Origin: Endomychus coccineus
Lineage: Eukaryota; Arthropoda; Insecta; Coleoptera; Endomychidae
Reading direction: 5' to 3'
DNA length: 64,000 nucleotides
Assembly (NCBI GenBank): GCA_958510875.1
Contig: OY294070.1
Span: 3,968,001-4,032,000 of the forward strand
Both the position numbers and the translations under genes were made by a program. Shown here piece after piece: positions 24,376 through 37,481 of the stretch. The stretch's first letter is position 1. Every line of letters starts with the position of its first letter. The notes beneath the pieces were generated by a model. The model saw nothing but the letters and a program-made list of their open reading frames with translations. It did not search any database and was not told where the DNA came from.

Positions 24376-24694
24376 CTCCATTTCGTGTATAGCGGCCATT
24401 TTTTGTGCAATTTGCGTTGACAGTTCTTTGTCGGCCAGTTCGGAATTCAATAGAGGGCGCGCGTTGATGTACTGCTCTATACGTCCGCCGGGGAAGATAC
24501 CGTGAAGTTTGGGTCCTAGGCCCCTTTCGGATAGGAGAGTAAAGATGACGCTGTCGGTGATCAGATTTTCTATGCCTCTCTCGCCGTGGGTTTTTCCGTA
24601 GACGCGGAGAAGTACTTCCTTTGGTTCGTTCTGACATTTTTCCTCCAGGTAGTCGGGTAAAGAGACGTGATATAGAAGATTGGTTAAGCCACCA
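24376..24694 (-). CDS. Choline/ethanolamine kinase exon 2
   Basis: After acceptor CTATTACAG the split Ser codon is completed and the frame reads GGLTNLLYHVSLPDYLEE. This is the glycine-rich ATP-binding loop of the family. It continues through VLLRVYGKTHGERG, which carries the ATP-contacting Arg, then IEQYINARPLLNSEL and IAQKMAAIHEME. The exon ends in phase 0 before GTAAGA. It is noticeably richer in G and C than the surrounding intron. Confidence 0.93.
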
Positions 24695-27684
24695 CTGTAA
24701 TAGATAAGAACAAGAATGTAACGTACTAGAATGAATAATGTTGTATGAAGAATAAAAATTAAACAATATATTATCTTTGTTAAATATCAATCTGTTGATT
24801 GGGATTTCAAAACAAACAATATCGAACGTTACGTCCATTAGTAAAAAGATTATTTCGGACAGATTAATTACTACTGAAGTGGAAAAGTTTAATAATAAAT
24901 GTGAAATTACCACAATTATAGATAGGTACACTGCTGACAGACTGGTTTTTCCATATTCTAATTGTGATTAAATAGATAATTTGAAGAGTTCACTGATTTC
25001 TGTTGTTCTGTTGATTCGAGATATTTCAATCCCTGGAGTTTTTTTGTTTAGCAGAAATCTATTGGTATGTACAAGTATTGCATGAAATTGTAAATTGTCT
25101 CCGAGATTGTCCCAGTAAAATCACTATGCCGGTTGACCGTTAACTCAGTAATTTTTTTTATAGAGAATTCAAGTCTATACGAAAAAGGTCCTCCAATCTA
25201 GCTCCATTTCGATAAGCGTTTCCAATTGAACACATTGATTGGTCAATCCTTATTGATTCCCTTATTGCTAATTCAGAATTTACCGTTTAGTCATGCGAAA
25301 TACGTCCACCAAGTGGATGTGCGAAATTGCGTCGAAATCATATTTGGTTTAACCCGAATGATCCAACCCACGAGTGAATTTAAACGAAAGCGATATATAT
25401 CAGTGGAGTCATTCAATGGTCACACCACATAGTTCCAAAGGACTCGCGTGATAATACATCATTAACATTACAAATGCCATACTTTTGATAAAAATAGTCA
25501 ACTTGAATAATTTACGAGAGAGATAGAGATAACGAATATATTAATTTTTGCATGGTCACGTAACAGTTAAATGTACGATTACGTCACAAGGACGCAGTGT
25601 GCCTACTCGCGAAATGTGATACGAGGTCGAAGACCGTTTTAATGAGTCGCCGGCAATTTTTTAAGATCATTGAAATGTGCGAAAAAGTAGCCTACACATT
25701 TATATTTTTAAATTTCAAATTAATATCATTTAAGTTTGAATATGGTTTAGTTCACCAAATCCCGTTAAATCGGTACTATCATGTTTCTAGGTCAAAGGTT
25801 ACAATCATCTTCAGGCATATATAAAATGGCCGCCTTGAAGAAAATTTGTATCAACGTTTTTCAAAAAAAGTAAATTTGTCAAAATTGTTACCATATTTAT
25901 AAGCAATAGTGTAACTTCTTAAATAGACATTTTATAAGTTCAAAAAAAATACATACACTAGTGTTGTATTTTTTCAACAGTCATTTATTTTTTGTGCAAT
26001 AAAGACAACTTTAAAAATTTTATTTAATCATAGAGATAAATTATTTAAAATAGCCCACAATTTGTAGTGAAATAGTAAGACATTTTGAAATATCTTTATA
26101 CTGCCCAAAAACGTATACAAAATTGATTAAATTGTGTCTCTTGCAGTTTCTGTAATTTCTGAATGATATCTAGATTCAGTACAACTTCTCTTTTTCTTGC
26201 ACCAGAGATGCAGTTAACAACGGAGAGTTGTCAAGTGAGAGTGGTATTTGTTCTCGCTTAATCTACTGTTCATTATGAAAATAACTTCAAGGACAAAACA
26301 ACTTGTTGAAGCAGGTAAGGAAATTACACAATCTGCCGCTGAGGATTTCATTTTAGATCAGGTGGGTTTTATAATCTTAACCCTCGTCACAAAATACAAC
26401 AGAAGTTGTGTGGAATAATATTGAAGTTTTTCATATAAACAAGGAAAACAAAAATAGAATTTTTAGAAAGAAAGTTTTGAAGACACCATGCTCAAAATCA
26501 CAACTTGTCAAAAAAATGCTACAACAAATAACCTGCCATTGGCATATAACGAAAAACCGAAAATTGCTTGTTCAGCCTTTTGTCGCATATTCCCCAACAT
26601 TACCATCAATTTTATACAAACCTAATTGAAAAAAGGACACCAAAATGAAATGAATGAAGAAAGTGAGTGATTCGTTGGTTGGTTCTTGTGTAGAAGTTAA
26701 TTAGATTCAAAGTTGTTTAGAATTTCAAATTTATATTAAAAAAATGTTGGAATTATTTTTATACTTACATAGATTTACTAGGGTTTTTTAATAAAAATAG
26801 TACTTTTTTGAATAAACATGTAGGAAAACTCAGTGCAACAGTAAGACAAATGTGAAGAAAAAAGATTTAAGCTAAAAAAAATTGCCATAATTCATATGCA
26901 ATAGTAAGACAAATTTGACAAAATATCATTCTCATTTTGTCAAATTTTACAACAAATAATCATAGTTTACGTGTAAAATGAAGATAAGTTAGAGCGAATA
27001 TCAGGACAAACCAAAATGTTGAAACAAAAATCTGGTTCAAGACAGTCAACTTCAAATTTAACAAACAACAACAACTTTAACAACAACAAACTTCATGAAA
27101 GCTTAAAACTAGTAGCATAAGCTCAGTTTATAAGTTCGTTGATTCTAAAAAGCTGTTTTGATTATTTATATTAATAACAATATACGATTTTTCAAACTTT
27201 AAAACTCGTTTATCTCAAAACTATGTTTTTGATTGCCCACTGCCTTCCAAGATAGTCATCTCCTTCGAAATGAACAAGGTTGACAAAAGAAACTCTTAAA
27301 ATGTCTTACTTAGCTCTAGGCCCAGGAACGAATGATTCAAGTATGTGAAATATCGCACGTATTATATCCCACAAGGCAAAAACAAACAATTTATCAACTA
27401 CTACCGTTTTTCAGATAATGTCCTAAAAGATAAACACGTTCAAAATGAAACGCAATTTATTTCAACTAGCATCAACATTGCGCGAATAAGTTTTAATTAA
27501 GCGTCCAGATATCGAGGTGTTCCAGGATATGGTACCGCAAAAACCAGATATAATTAGTTTATCGATCTATATTTAGACTTACGATTGTTTATTAAAACTT
27601 ATACATCACATTAAATGGTTATATAATTCTTGAAGTAGCAGGAAAACATTATAGTTCGACAATATTTTGAATCATCTTTCGGCA
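24695..27684. other. Kinase intron 1, part without clear elements
   Basis: It is mostly AT-rich. A possible decayed exon or element start lies at 26275 (MKITSRTKQLVEAG, then open to GTGGGT near 26362). The family is not recognised and it reaches no domain. Confidence 0.35.
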
Positions 27685-28168
27685 TTTCAAAAATAAAACG
27701 TGTCTTATACTTTTGCAGTTAGCCCGATACGAATCTTCATACTTTATTGTTACACAAACCTATTGTACTATTCCCTATTTCAAATTAAATAGCTTTCAGA
27801 CAGTGTATTTACGATTCCAAAGAGTTAATTGGCGCAGTCGGTCGGTTCATGTCGATAAAATGTAGAAGCTCCAAAACCAATGAAGAAGAATTGGAGTTAA
27901 AAGATGTCAACTACCTTACTATACCCGGCAGTTGAGTTAATGAGGGAAGGAATGATATAATTCATACAAATATATAATTTGAAGCTTATACTAATGCGTC
28001 CTCTTTCAGCATTATCAGCATTTGAAACATAAAAGTCACTGTTTTATATCTTTGTAGTTTGTCAGATTAAAATCTTCATAATCAAATAAACCTATTGTAC
28101 CATTCCCAATTTGAGATTAAATTATTTAAAAATGGATTAATTTCAAAGAGTTAATTGGCGCAGTTGGT
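27685..28168 (+). repeat. Two LTR ends with primer-binding sites
   Basis: TGGCGCAGTCGGT at 27830 and TGGCGCAGTTGGT at 28156 each follow the word AAAGAGTTAAT. About 150 bases upstream of each are similar (AAACCTATTGTAC with flanking AT-rich sequence). This primer-binding-site form is typical of gypsy-group retrotransposons of the 17.6/297 type. These are two LTR 3' ends in the same direction without internal genes, inside kinase intron 1 and antisense to it. Confidence 0.5.
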
Positions 28169-29984
28169 AGGATAGCCGCGATTATTTATCGCACATATAA
28201 TATTCGTACCGACGATTAATTAGTTATCGTTCTGCTTCATGTAAGACAACAATCTAAAACGTGTAATTCTATCCGATTCTTTTTTTGAATCGTTGATATT
28301 TTTCTTTCTCTTCTACAAAAGTTCTACCTCAATCCTGGAAAGCACATGGAATTTCTACGATATATTTTCCTGTATAATATTCCAGTGGTGCCCAATAAGA
28401 TTTAAATCCGGAAAAATTAAAGGCCCTTCGAAAAAAAATTAAATATATTTGAATCGTCATGGCACTGAATTTTGGGTTGATTGAACTTTTCATCGTCTAC
28501 CGATATTATAGAATCATCTAAATTGGTATAATAACGAGAACCTCAATAAAATTGAGTTTGAATTCGATTCGCGATTTGCATTTATTTCATGTCATTAAAA
28601 TTAATTTTCCCTTGAAGGAACTAATTGTTGCAGAATTTTTCCAGTTAATGTTAATCTATAATTATTGGCTCATTACAAAGAATTGCTAAATTGCTATGTT
28701 GTTTCCTTACGGCCAAAACAATAATTATGACGTAAATACGGCAAATAAATTCTTAGAAAAACCACAACAAACATACTTGGTCACGATAGATGTTTCACAA
28801 AATATAAACAGTAGTTTAATTCTAGCTCCACAACTGGGGAATTACATTGTACGATTAAAAAAAATTGCGACCATCGTGATTGCTAAATTACATATCAAGG
28901 TGAACGTGAAATTGATTCTGTCTATAATGAGACTGAGTGATAAGTTTAGCCCTGAATTTAGATGACGAACTTACAAAGAAACCATTTGCAATGGTTGAAT
29001 TTGCAAGAATGATGGGAGCAGCCAATTCGAATGCATTATGTATTCGAAATGCACTTAAACATGCATAATCATATCCGCCCTTTTGGTTCCTTTTCTTTGC
29101 GATGTGATTCCAGAGGATTTAGATGCAAAAGGGCGGAAGTGGACTACTATTTTTTGTCAATTCCGTTTGACTTTTTATGCATACCCCAATCGATTGACAA
29201 ATGTATGATACTGAAGGCCAACTTGTAGACATTACTGGGATCATTTGTCTACTTCAATTGCAGTAAATTTGCCAAACTCTGACTAGTCGATAATAACAAT
29301 GTTACTACATCCGTATCTGTTATCCAAGCATTCCAAGGCGAAATGGATCTTGACCAATGCTTTCAAGTCTGGTGAACTTCCTCGGAAATGTACGAGAAGT
29401 TGTAAATAAGTCACTGTTTATTTATTCGTTTCTCATGCAACATACTTTAAGGTCATAAAAACAGCTCGTCGTATCGATAAAGAAACAGACCTTCAAATTT
29501 GAAACAGACTACTAGAAGTAAACATTGGGTTAAAGTTAGCAAGTTCCGTCTGGCTTCGAAGCAAATGAATAGATTTGACTTCTTTTGGTTGACAGATGAT
29601 GGCTCGACCTCTTCAAGTTACAAAATGTGTCGAAAACGTACAAAACAGTCACGGTGAAGGATTCGAAGTGAAAGCAGCTTTGCCGAAGGAGCAAAAAGAG
29701 CTCTGAATTTTGATTTTTCGTCTTGAGTATTTCAGAACAGAGCAAATTATTGTAATTTTACATACAACTTCCCTACATTTCAATTCATGATTCACTCAAT
29801 TTCTACCTCTCTTCTGTTTCCCTATAGTAGAAGTATTATAAAAGATAATTCCATTAAAACCCATGTAACAAGACAAGTGTACCTCGAAACTAGTATTAGA
29901 AATCCATAGCACCATAAGCTAAGCAGGATATTACATGACGTCGTCAGCCATATCACATTAGTGTAACTAATAAAGTTTGGACAA
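28169..29984. other. Intron sequence, no recognised element
   Basis: Short open frames at 28696 and 29031 show no domain that I recognise. It may hold remains of the LTR element just upstream. Confidence 0.35.
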
Positions 29985-31556
29985 CTCGATCGAAGAAATA
30001 TGATAACAAGAATGGTTAAGTAATCTGTGGCTATGTGGAACAAAGAGGCTGTAGGAAAAGCAACACCAGAAATATGGGCAAAGACTATTCGACATACTAA
30101 GAAAGAAATACAACGCTGGTGGGACGCTCCTTGAGAACGACAGGTGGAATTCCGTCTGGTCACACTTTTTAAATAATAAATTTAGAACTCGATAATAATA
30201 ATGCTGATAAATATACTCGTACAGCCGACATACCGGCTAGCTTAAGTCATCCTGAGGAAATTAATAATTACTTTTGTTCTGTTTAGCTCTTCAGATAACA
30301 TGGTTAATAGCTTGAAAGGTAGAAAATATGATATCCAATATTCTTTCAATTTTGTTCTTACGACGCCAGGTAAGGTTAGATCTGTTGTGCAATGGATGGG
30401 TTCGGAAGTATATGGTAGCGATGGGATCAATTCCAAAATGTTGAAACTATGTTTGCCCACTATTTGCTTACATTTGACACAAATAATTAATTGGTACCTG
30501 GAGATGGGATTCTTCCCGACCTTATGGAAAATTTCCATTGTGAAGCCCTTACCTAAAGTCACTGGTCCTGAGGCATATTCCGATTTAAGACCAATTAGTA
30601 TTATACCACTGTGTGGTAAAGTCCTGGAAAAGATTCTATACAGACAGATCTAGACATATATTACTGAAGTAGGAATTGTTTCTGATCTGCAATCTGGATT
30701 TAGAAGAGGCCATAGTCTTGGCTAATATTGTGGATGATATCATGAGAAGTATAGGCCTAGGACATGCATCTGCATTGGTATTATTAGATTTTTCAAAAGC
30801 CTTTGATACGCTGAACCACTCCTATCTAGTAGCCAAGTTGAGGTTTTATGGTTTCAGCGATGAGTATATAATTTTTGTATGTCTTATCTTGGTGAGAGGA
30901 CACATATTGTTGAATGCAGAGGTGAAAGGTCTTCGGTTCATTATATTACTTCTGGGGTTCCTCAGAGTTATATGCTTGGTCCCTTACTGTTTCTGATCTA
31001 TACGACCGATATGTTTGAGAGTATACGCCAGTCTAAGATGCAGATGTTTGCTGATGAGACTCATATTCCGTCTGTCTTTTTACCTGGGGACGTTATACGT
31101 GCTGCTACTGCTTTGAATCGTGACTTGGCTTCTATTTCTGTTTATGCGCGGGAAAATAATCTTAAATTGAATCCAAAGAAGTGTATGTATATGGTGTTCT
31201 CTCCTAGGAACAGCAGAACATATATCCTCCAGAACTTTAGGTTGATGATTGACGGTGAGCTTATTAAGACGTGGAGGCTGAGAGACAGAATATTTTCGGA
31301 GGACAGACAGTGTGTTTTCATTTCTCATCGACAGACTGGATCGTCATTTTTCTTGTTTGTATCAGTTTAATTTAGGCTTAGATTTAGAATTTGTATTTAA
31401 TTTTTTTTGTATAGTGATTTTACCTTTTATTTTACCTGTGCATAGCGGGGTGTAATTTTGCTCGTCTGGGGGGGTCAAGTTGAGTAGCTTATGCTAGATC
31501 TTCGCCTCCCATTAGAGTATTTGTATTCTTAATAAAGTTATATTATTATTATAAAT
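29985..31556 (+). mobile_element. Jockey/CR1-like non-LTR retrotransposon, decayed
   Basis: Reverse transcriptase pieces occur in shifting frames. SHPEEINNYFCSV lies near 30240, GSDGINSKMLKLCLP near 30418, and YSDLRPISIIPLCGKVLEK near 30580. ALVLLDFSKAFDTLNHS lies near 30770, and MQMFADETHIPSV near 31037 is the catalytic box with DD changed to DE. The element ends with AATAAAG and a short TTATTA-type tail near 31553, so the 3' end is complete. Stops, frameshifts and the altered catalytic Asp make it inactive. It lies in kinase intron 1, antisense to the gene. Confidence 0.75.
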
Positions 31557-32673
31557 ACAGTACTACGAGTGGTGTTTAATATCTTCAAAGTTCGGTCTAG
31601 TTTTTAGTGGATATATTTTAGTTTTCTAGTCTTTCAGTTAAGTTAAATGTTAAAATTAAAGTTTGAGGGAGTCTATAATTCTGTGTTGTCGGTTAATGTG
31701 TGCAATATTTAAAGGTACTACAGTGTGTAAAGCAGTGAAGTGAAGCAGTGTTGACACCACGTATAAATTGAATGTACAGTATTCTGTGCAGCTAATGAAC
31801 TGCCTGGAATTACAGCAAAATTGTAGCAATTTAGCGGTCGCCTATAGTATAATACTATTTGGTCAGGTACTTTTGTAAAGGGTACATTTTATTGTTTGTA
31901 CAACCTTGCTTCTACTTCAAGACAGGTAGAACAAACGTCCGAAAGTGAGGCTGAACAATTTGGGTTGAGAACGAATCGTAATCCTGAAAAGAAAACTGCA
32001 AGAGTCAGTGTAACTGTTTTTTCTCATGATCCATTGCGACAGACCGAATACTGGCTTCTAATTGGCTTTCGTGGAGTTGTCCACTCTTGAAACGAAATCG
32101 CGTTGGTGCAAAACGTTTTTGAAACTAATGAAATAATGAAGTTGTTCGTCTTTGATAACAAACCCCTCAAATGTTATATATATTACCCACAAAGGCAATT
32201 CTAGAGACACCTAATTATCTTTGTGTTTTGCTCTAAGTATTACTGAAAATTCATTATTTTTCATTCTGAGTGAAAATAACGAAACTTTTATTTCAGCAAA
32301 TATACTTAAGATTGTGATTAATACTTATAGAAGGCTGGCTGTTTCGCCATCATGTCACATTTGAAAGTTGGCAAAGAAGTCACATCTACGAATCCTGTTG
32401 CAAAAGAACGCTTGTGTAATAGACCTTACGATGTTATTCCTCAAGCAATCAACAAATCTTTGGCTCTAAAATAGCGGCAAGTTATTTGTATATCGTAGCT
32501 GAAATAGCTTAATAGATAACGTAAACAGCCTGGTCTCGAGTCTATTGAAATAGTCTGCTGTATAACAGACCTACTACGCCCTGTAGCAATTTATAGAATG
32601 TTAAACGTAACAAATTATCGATTATTTTCAAAAACTACCTTGTACGAATAATTATTATGACTTTATGACTCAC
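31557..32673. other. Intron 1 next to exon 1
   Basis: Non-coding sequence; no element was recognised. Confidence 0.4.
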
Positions 32674-32849
32674 CTAATGTGTTTGAAGACGATATTTTTC
32701 GAATTAACACATTTCCATGTTCCATTTAGATAGTCTTTGCATACTCTGGAAGCGAAGTCTTTCATCTCAGTGTGATCTCCAGGCATCTGTGCACATAAAA
32801 AACTACTAGAACCAGCTAAAGAAGATTTGGATGTGGAAGGTCGGGCCAT
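32674..32849 (-). CDS. Choline/ethanolamine kinase exon 1
   Basis: The ATG at 32849 starts MARPSTSKSSLAG. A Ser-rich leader is followed by DFASRVCKDYLNGTWK, the N-terminal helix region of choline kinases, and then VFKHI. The exon ends with two bases of a split codon (AG) before donor GTGAGT at 32673. A longer reading would need a TTG start, so the ATG at 32849 is preferred; a second ATG (QMPGDH) lies 21 codons in. The 5' untranslated region and promoter lie above 32849. I see no TATA-type element that decides the start. Confidence 0.88.
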
Positions 32850-34735
32850 TAATTTCAATAGAAAATCGCGAAAAATCAGTATTTACAATGAAACAGAATT
32901 TTCAATAGGGATAGTTTAATTTTAATATCAGTGGTAGATACTTAATTGCCAATTAATTACCCTAATTTTTATTGCAAGAGATCGGATCAATATTGAGCAT
33001 TTCGCAAACACCGACAGTTTGAACATTTGCTTGTGATGCTCCTGTATCCAGTCGCTTTTGTACCATTTACCAACGATGTGAAAGTCGATAATTCAACGCA
33101 GACGTACACGTACAAATTCTAAAGGTTTCGATTCGACCTACTGTTTGTTTATCAATACTATCTCGAGGATATAGGTTAGGACTGAATATAATGAAACTTA
33201 CCTTTCTGTTGTTTATGTTAGTCATGTCGTTTGGGTAAAATATCGCGTAACGCCGACAACAAATTCCTTAAGACGAAGCACAGAAATATATATTAGAGAT
33301 TCAACTATTTCAACTCGATAAACGAATATTATCGGATTTGATTATTGTCAAAGTATGAGTATCGATTGATACTGAGCGATAAGTGAGTCGTGCAATACGT
33401 TCCTCAAAGCTCAACACTTCGAACGAGAATGAATGAGTCTGGGGCGATCGCGTTTGCGTTTAGCCTGGCGCCCGCTGAGTAAGCTAAGTAGTTAGGTAGA
33501 CGTAATGCTCAGGAAATGTGTATCGTACGATGTCTTGATGTCTATAAAAAGCAATAATTCATTATACATTACTTTACTAGCACAGACATTAATCATAGTA
33601 GTTGTATAATAGCATGCATCTGTGGAAATAGTGCGAATCTGTGAATACCGCATTTCGCATTACAAATTCGCCGCACTTAAAGTATTCCATAGACTACAGA
33701 GCAACTTCAATACTTTTTGACGTACTTAAGCAAGGTATGCACTACAAGATTTACTTGCAATTCATTCGAACAACTTTTATTCGTGTTTATGTTTAATGTC
33801 CAGATAGCTTATTTAACACTATTTAATATATTGTATGATGAAACTATTATGAAGCATCAGAAATGGTAAACCAAGATTAGGATATTTACCTTCCAAATCG
33901 CTTGAGGCTTCTATTATGAAGGAAATGATACGTGAAAAATATTTTTGACACGTACCCCTTTTATTTCACTAGACACCTATGGAAGGTAAGTGGAGCGATA
34001 AACGCTAGTCTTAATCAGAGAAACTCGTACTCAACAACAATAAAATATTCAATAAACAACAATTAAAAGATAATGATAATAATAAAAAGAATATTATAAT
34101 TAACTTTATTGCTAATATTATAAAATTATCAATAAGAATAACCTAAGAAAGAAGCCTAAAGTTAAATAAAATTACCTAGGAGAATCCAAATTAACTAAGC
34201 TGAAGAAATGAAGCTAAAGTTATTAAAACGATTTCCCACCCAAGATGAACCTAGAGAACCCAAAAGCTATGAACTGATTGAATGTATTATTAGCTTGAAC
34301 TTGAATAAGACTGATTTGAATAAAACTGAAACTCTGATCTAAGCGAAAACACCCTCTTATCAAAAACACTCTGAATAATCTATTAAAATTAATTCAATTG
34401 AAAATAACAAAGTGCCACGTGATTTTCCAAGAGACTAATTCAAGTTAGAAAATATAACTGAAGGTTTTTCCGCGTTTTGTTGATATTTATAATGCGTCCT
34501 TTTTCCGCAATTAGGGAAGGATCCCCGAATTGTATAAGCAATGATTTTACTTATAGTGATCCTGATTTTAATTTTGTACCAATGATATTACCAGTAAATT
34601 TGGAAGAATGGTTAAACCAATAAGCAGTGAGATAGTTTATAATTCTTTTCCTCTCTTTTCAGATCTCTAATTCAGAATGTATACGGTGGGGGTTTCTAAA
34701 CTTATCTGTACTTTTCTAAATATTACTAACTGATT
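32850..34735. other. 5' flank of the kinase gene
   Basis: The kinase promoter should lie here. A locally GC-richer patch at about 33410-33490 contains GGGGCGATCGCG and CCTGGCGCCC and could mark the promoter or first untranslated exon. I see no decisive element. The remainder is AT-rich. Confidence 0.35.
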
Positions 34736-35225
34736 TGAATGTACATATTCTTTCAACTATAATCAAGACTATATTTAATTACAATCTTGATGATCAGATA
34801 CTACGTTACGTCCTGATTTACGCCTGATACATTTTGATTAATTGTGTAACTTATGAAAGAAAGACGTATAAAACAAAAGATGGTTCACATTAAGATTTAT
34901 CATGTAGCTAACCGTTAGTTTCTCATTCTATATTGGTTATTGATCTTGACAGGTTTATGATTTCCTTTACAACCAAACTTTTGTGAACTTATTGACACCT
35001 TGAAGCGAGTGTGAAACCAATTTATGTTTATTTTAAGAAATTTGTTTACTATTCCTCACGCTAAAATTTGTTATTGATACTAAACAGAAAACATGTGGCG
35101 AACCCCAATGGATTCTTGTTACTTTGCTTTGATATATTTTAATTTTACAGGAAACCTTGATTTTCTAAATATGATTTCGTTTTTTTAATTTTGAAAATAA
35201 CTTGTACATAACCTTTATTACACTA
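34736..35225. repeat. Interspersed repeat, copy 1
   Basis: This matches 45541-46065 over almost its full length, starting GAATGTACATATT and ending CTTGTACATAACC-like TTATTACACTA. It is non-coding. The ends are not clear inverted repeats. The class is unknown. Confidence 0.65.
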
Positions 35226-35870
35226 GAAATGAGGCAAAATAGCATGAATCCAGCTATACGTCTCACTTTTCCCAAAATCCTCATCTCTGATAGAGGAGAT
35301 TGAAGCAACGTAACTCTCTTTCTACTTCCACCAGGTGGGCTTGTATGGTTCACAGACAAGTTCAAGGTAGGTCAGGCTACTGGAGCGGGAGTGTACCTAA
35401 AAAAGTCACAGGTCCCTATCTCAGTGACCCTAGGCGCTTACTGCGCGGATACACTGGCGGAACTACAGCTAAGAGAAATAAAGTTCAACTCATCTGGGTT
35501 CCTGGACACAGTGGAGTTGAAGGTAATGAAATGATCGACTCCCTGGTCAGGCGGGGGTCAGCTAGCGCCCCTGTCGGACCGGAACCAATGGTCGCCTCAT
35601 CAAATTGGGCAGGGGTCTCGCCCATCTGGGCCAACTGAACAAAGAGTGGTATGGACTATGGCGAAAATTACCACGCCTAAGGCAAGTAAAGCTCTTTGTC
35701 AAAGAGCCTGTCTCTAGGCTCTCATAGAAACTCCTTTCTCTAAACAGAAGGGACATTGGAGAAATGACTGGAAACCTAACGAGTGACTGTCATTTTAACA
35801 AACACCTTCATACTATGGGCATCGCAGAAGATCCTGTATGTAGGAAAAATAATGATGACATTATCACCTT
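35226..35870 (+). mobile_element. Non-LTR retrotransposon RNase H fragment
   Basis: The plus strand has LVWFTDKFKVGQATGAGVY near 35338, the start of an RNase H domain, and VQLIWVPGHSGVEGNEMIDS near 35484, its C-terminal His/Asp block. A TGNLTSDCHFNKHLHTMGIAEDPVCRK-like tail begins near 35770. It is the same family as 60590-61620. The frame is interrupted. Confidence 0.7.
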
Positions 35871-36839
35871 TGGCAACGGAACTGGTAAACGTTCATATCA
35901 ATTGATTATGCTTACACGTTAGAATACCTCGTTATCTATAAATTAGATAGCCCTTATCAGCAGCGATGACTTATATGTCATTAGTTCTAATCCCGCTATC
36001 ATCGTATCGCAGGAAGCTGGATATAATTCGGTTACTGCCCATGACACAATATTACGTTAGACAATGTCCTATCTAGTATTATTTCCTACACGAAGAAAAC
36101 AAGACTTAAATATGTCCAAAACAATCCGTATAATGTTATTATTGGCATGAAATTGCTATGAATCATATTCAATGATGAATTTAAACAAAAACAAGCCTAT
36201 CATCATTTAAAGTGAATAAGATAAGGAATACTTACCGAACGTAAATATGTTTTATCGTGGTTGTATTTTATTGGGTACGGATTAACATCAGATTTCCATG
36301 TACAAATCAAATGTTATTATCTTGCTACTTTCCAGAATACCTTACGATAATCCATTTCACACTATACGAATACGCACATAATTCGACGAATCTTGAAGAA
36401 TATTTTCAGCTAAGACATGCTATTTTATTTATTTATCACTGCATCCAATACCAAGTCGTCCGTTAAGACGGTGCTTCTTCAGGTCATCATTACTCAAGTC
36501 AGTTTATTATTTTTTTCTAAATGTTTTTTTGTTCCTACCCTCAAAGTTTATTCAAAACTCATACGCAGTAAGAGACATATTTCTGACAGTGTGTAATTTG
36601 AAACAAGAAAAATCGAAAATCACAATTTGCACTTGGAAGAAGGTGTACCTATTGCATTTACATACGTTTGTTATTTGGATTGAGGGAAAAACACATAGGA
36701 GGAACTGTTAATACATGAGAAAATGTTCTTTGTAGCTTTTTCTTTGAGTGCCAGAACCGGAACTTTCAAATGGTGCTCAAATGCATTTTTCTACAAACGC
36801 TTAACAAAGTAGCCTTTGACGCTTTCAGATTTCAACGCA
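35871..36839. other. Intergenic sequence
   Basis: No gene or element was recognised. Confidence 0.4.
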
Positions 36840-36935
36840 AAGTTGACGTTTTCCGTGAAATGTCATTTTGTGACAGCATTTGCGCTCTAAAGCGGAAATA
36901 TTTCGAAAACGCTCGCTTCTCCAACGTATTTCTGC

Positions 36936-37361
36936 ATGATGATTGATGATAGTGACAGTGAATTATCAAACACTCCTCCTGATGTAGCAGAAAGTGCAAA
37001 AATTGTTACTTTGAATCTCCTACCAGAGAAATCAAGGAAGAAATATGAATTACAATACGGTAAATTCATGACGTGCTGCCAGTCGAAGAAGGTGAATAAG
37101 TATTCAGAAAACGTATTACTGGCTTATTTTGGAGAAAAATCATTGATTTGTAAGTCATCAATTCTTTGGTCTTCGTATTCGATGATACGGACATGCTTGA
37201 ATGTTAAAAATAACATCGAAATCAATAAGTATCCTAAACTTATCGCATTTCTGAAGAAACAGTCTGTTGGATATAAAGCGAAAAAATCCAAAACATTCAC
37301 CACTGAAGATATTCACAAATTTTTACAAGAAGCGCCCGATGAAGAATATGTACTAAAAAAG
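36936..37361 (+). CDS. Crypton recombinase exon 1
   Basis: ATG at 36936 opens 142 codons: an acidic start, then DVAESAKIVTLNLLPEKSRKKY. The region up to NSLICKSSILWSSYSMIRT-like helices resembles the SAM-like core-binding domain of tyrosine recombinases. It ends in phase 0 at KK before donor GTAAAT. If the intron were retained the frame would close a few codons later (VNFNISCS), so splicing is needed for a full protein. Confidence 0.75.
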
Positions 37362-37481
37362 GTAAATTTTAATATTTCATGCTCTTAGTAGTTTGAGAAG
37401 CGGTTAGTATTTTTTTGAATTTAGTGCAATTTGGTTAGCATAGACATTTGGAATAGCTATTAATTGCAGTTTTTTTTATAG

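Larger units (their letters stand above)
13499..32849 (-). other. Choline/ethanolamine kinase gene, four exons found
   Basis: The gene runs on the minus strand. Exons are 32849-32674, 24694-24376, 15910-15649 and 13794-13499, with splice phases 2, 0 and 1 at the three internal junctions; all match. Together they give about 351 residues co-linear with choline kinase from the N-terminal RVCKDYLNGTWK block to FGYW. The enzyme phosphorylates choline or ethanolamine with ATP, the first step of the Kennedy pathway for phospholipids, in the cytosol. Only the last exon, about 20 residues in this family, is missing. Large introns filled with transposons explain the 19-kb span. Confidence 0.9.

Noticed and set aside
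24326..24931. Long minus-strand open frame (201 codons) rich in Arg and Pro
   Set aside because: It is an out-of-frame reading of choline kinase exon 2 with flanking intron. The kinase frame on the same strand is correct and has matching splice sites.
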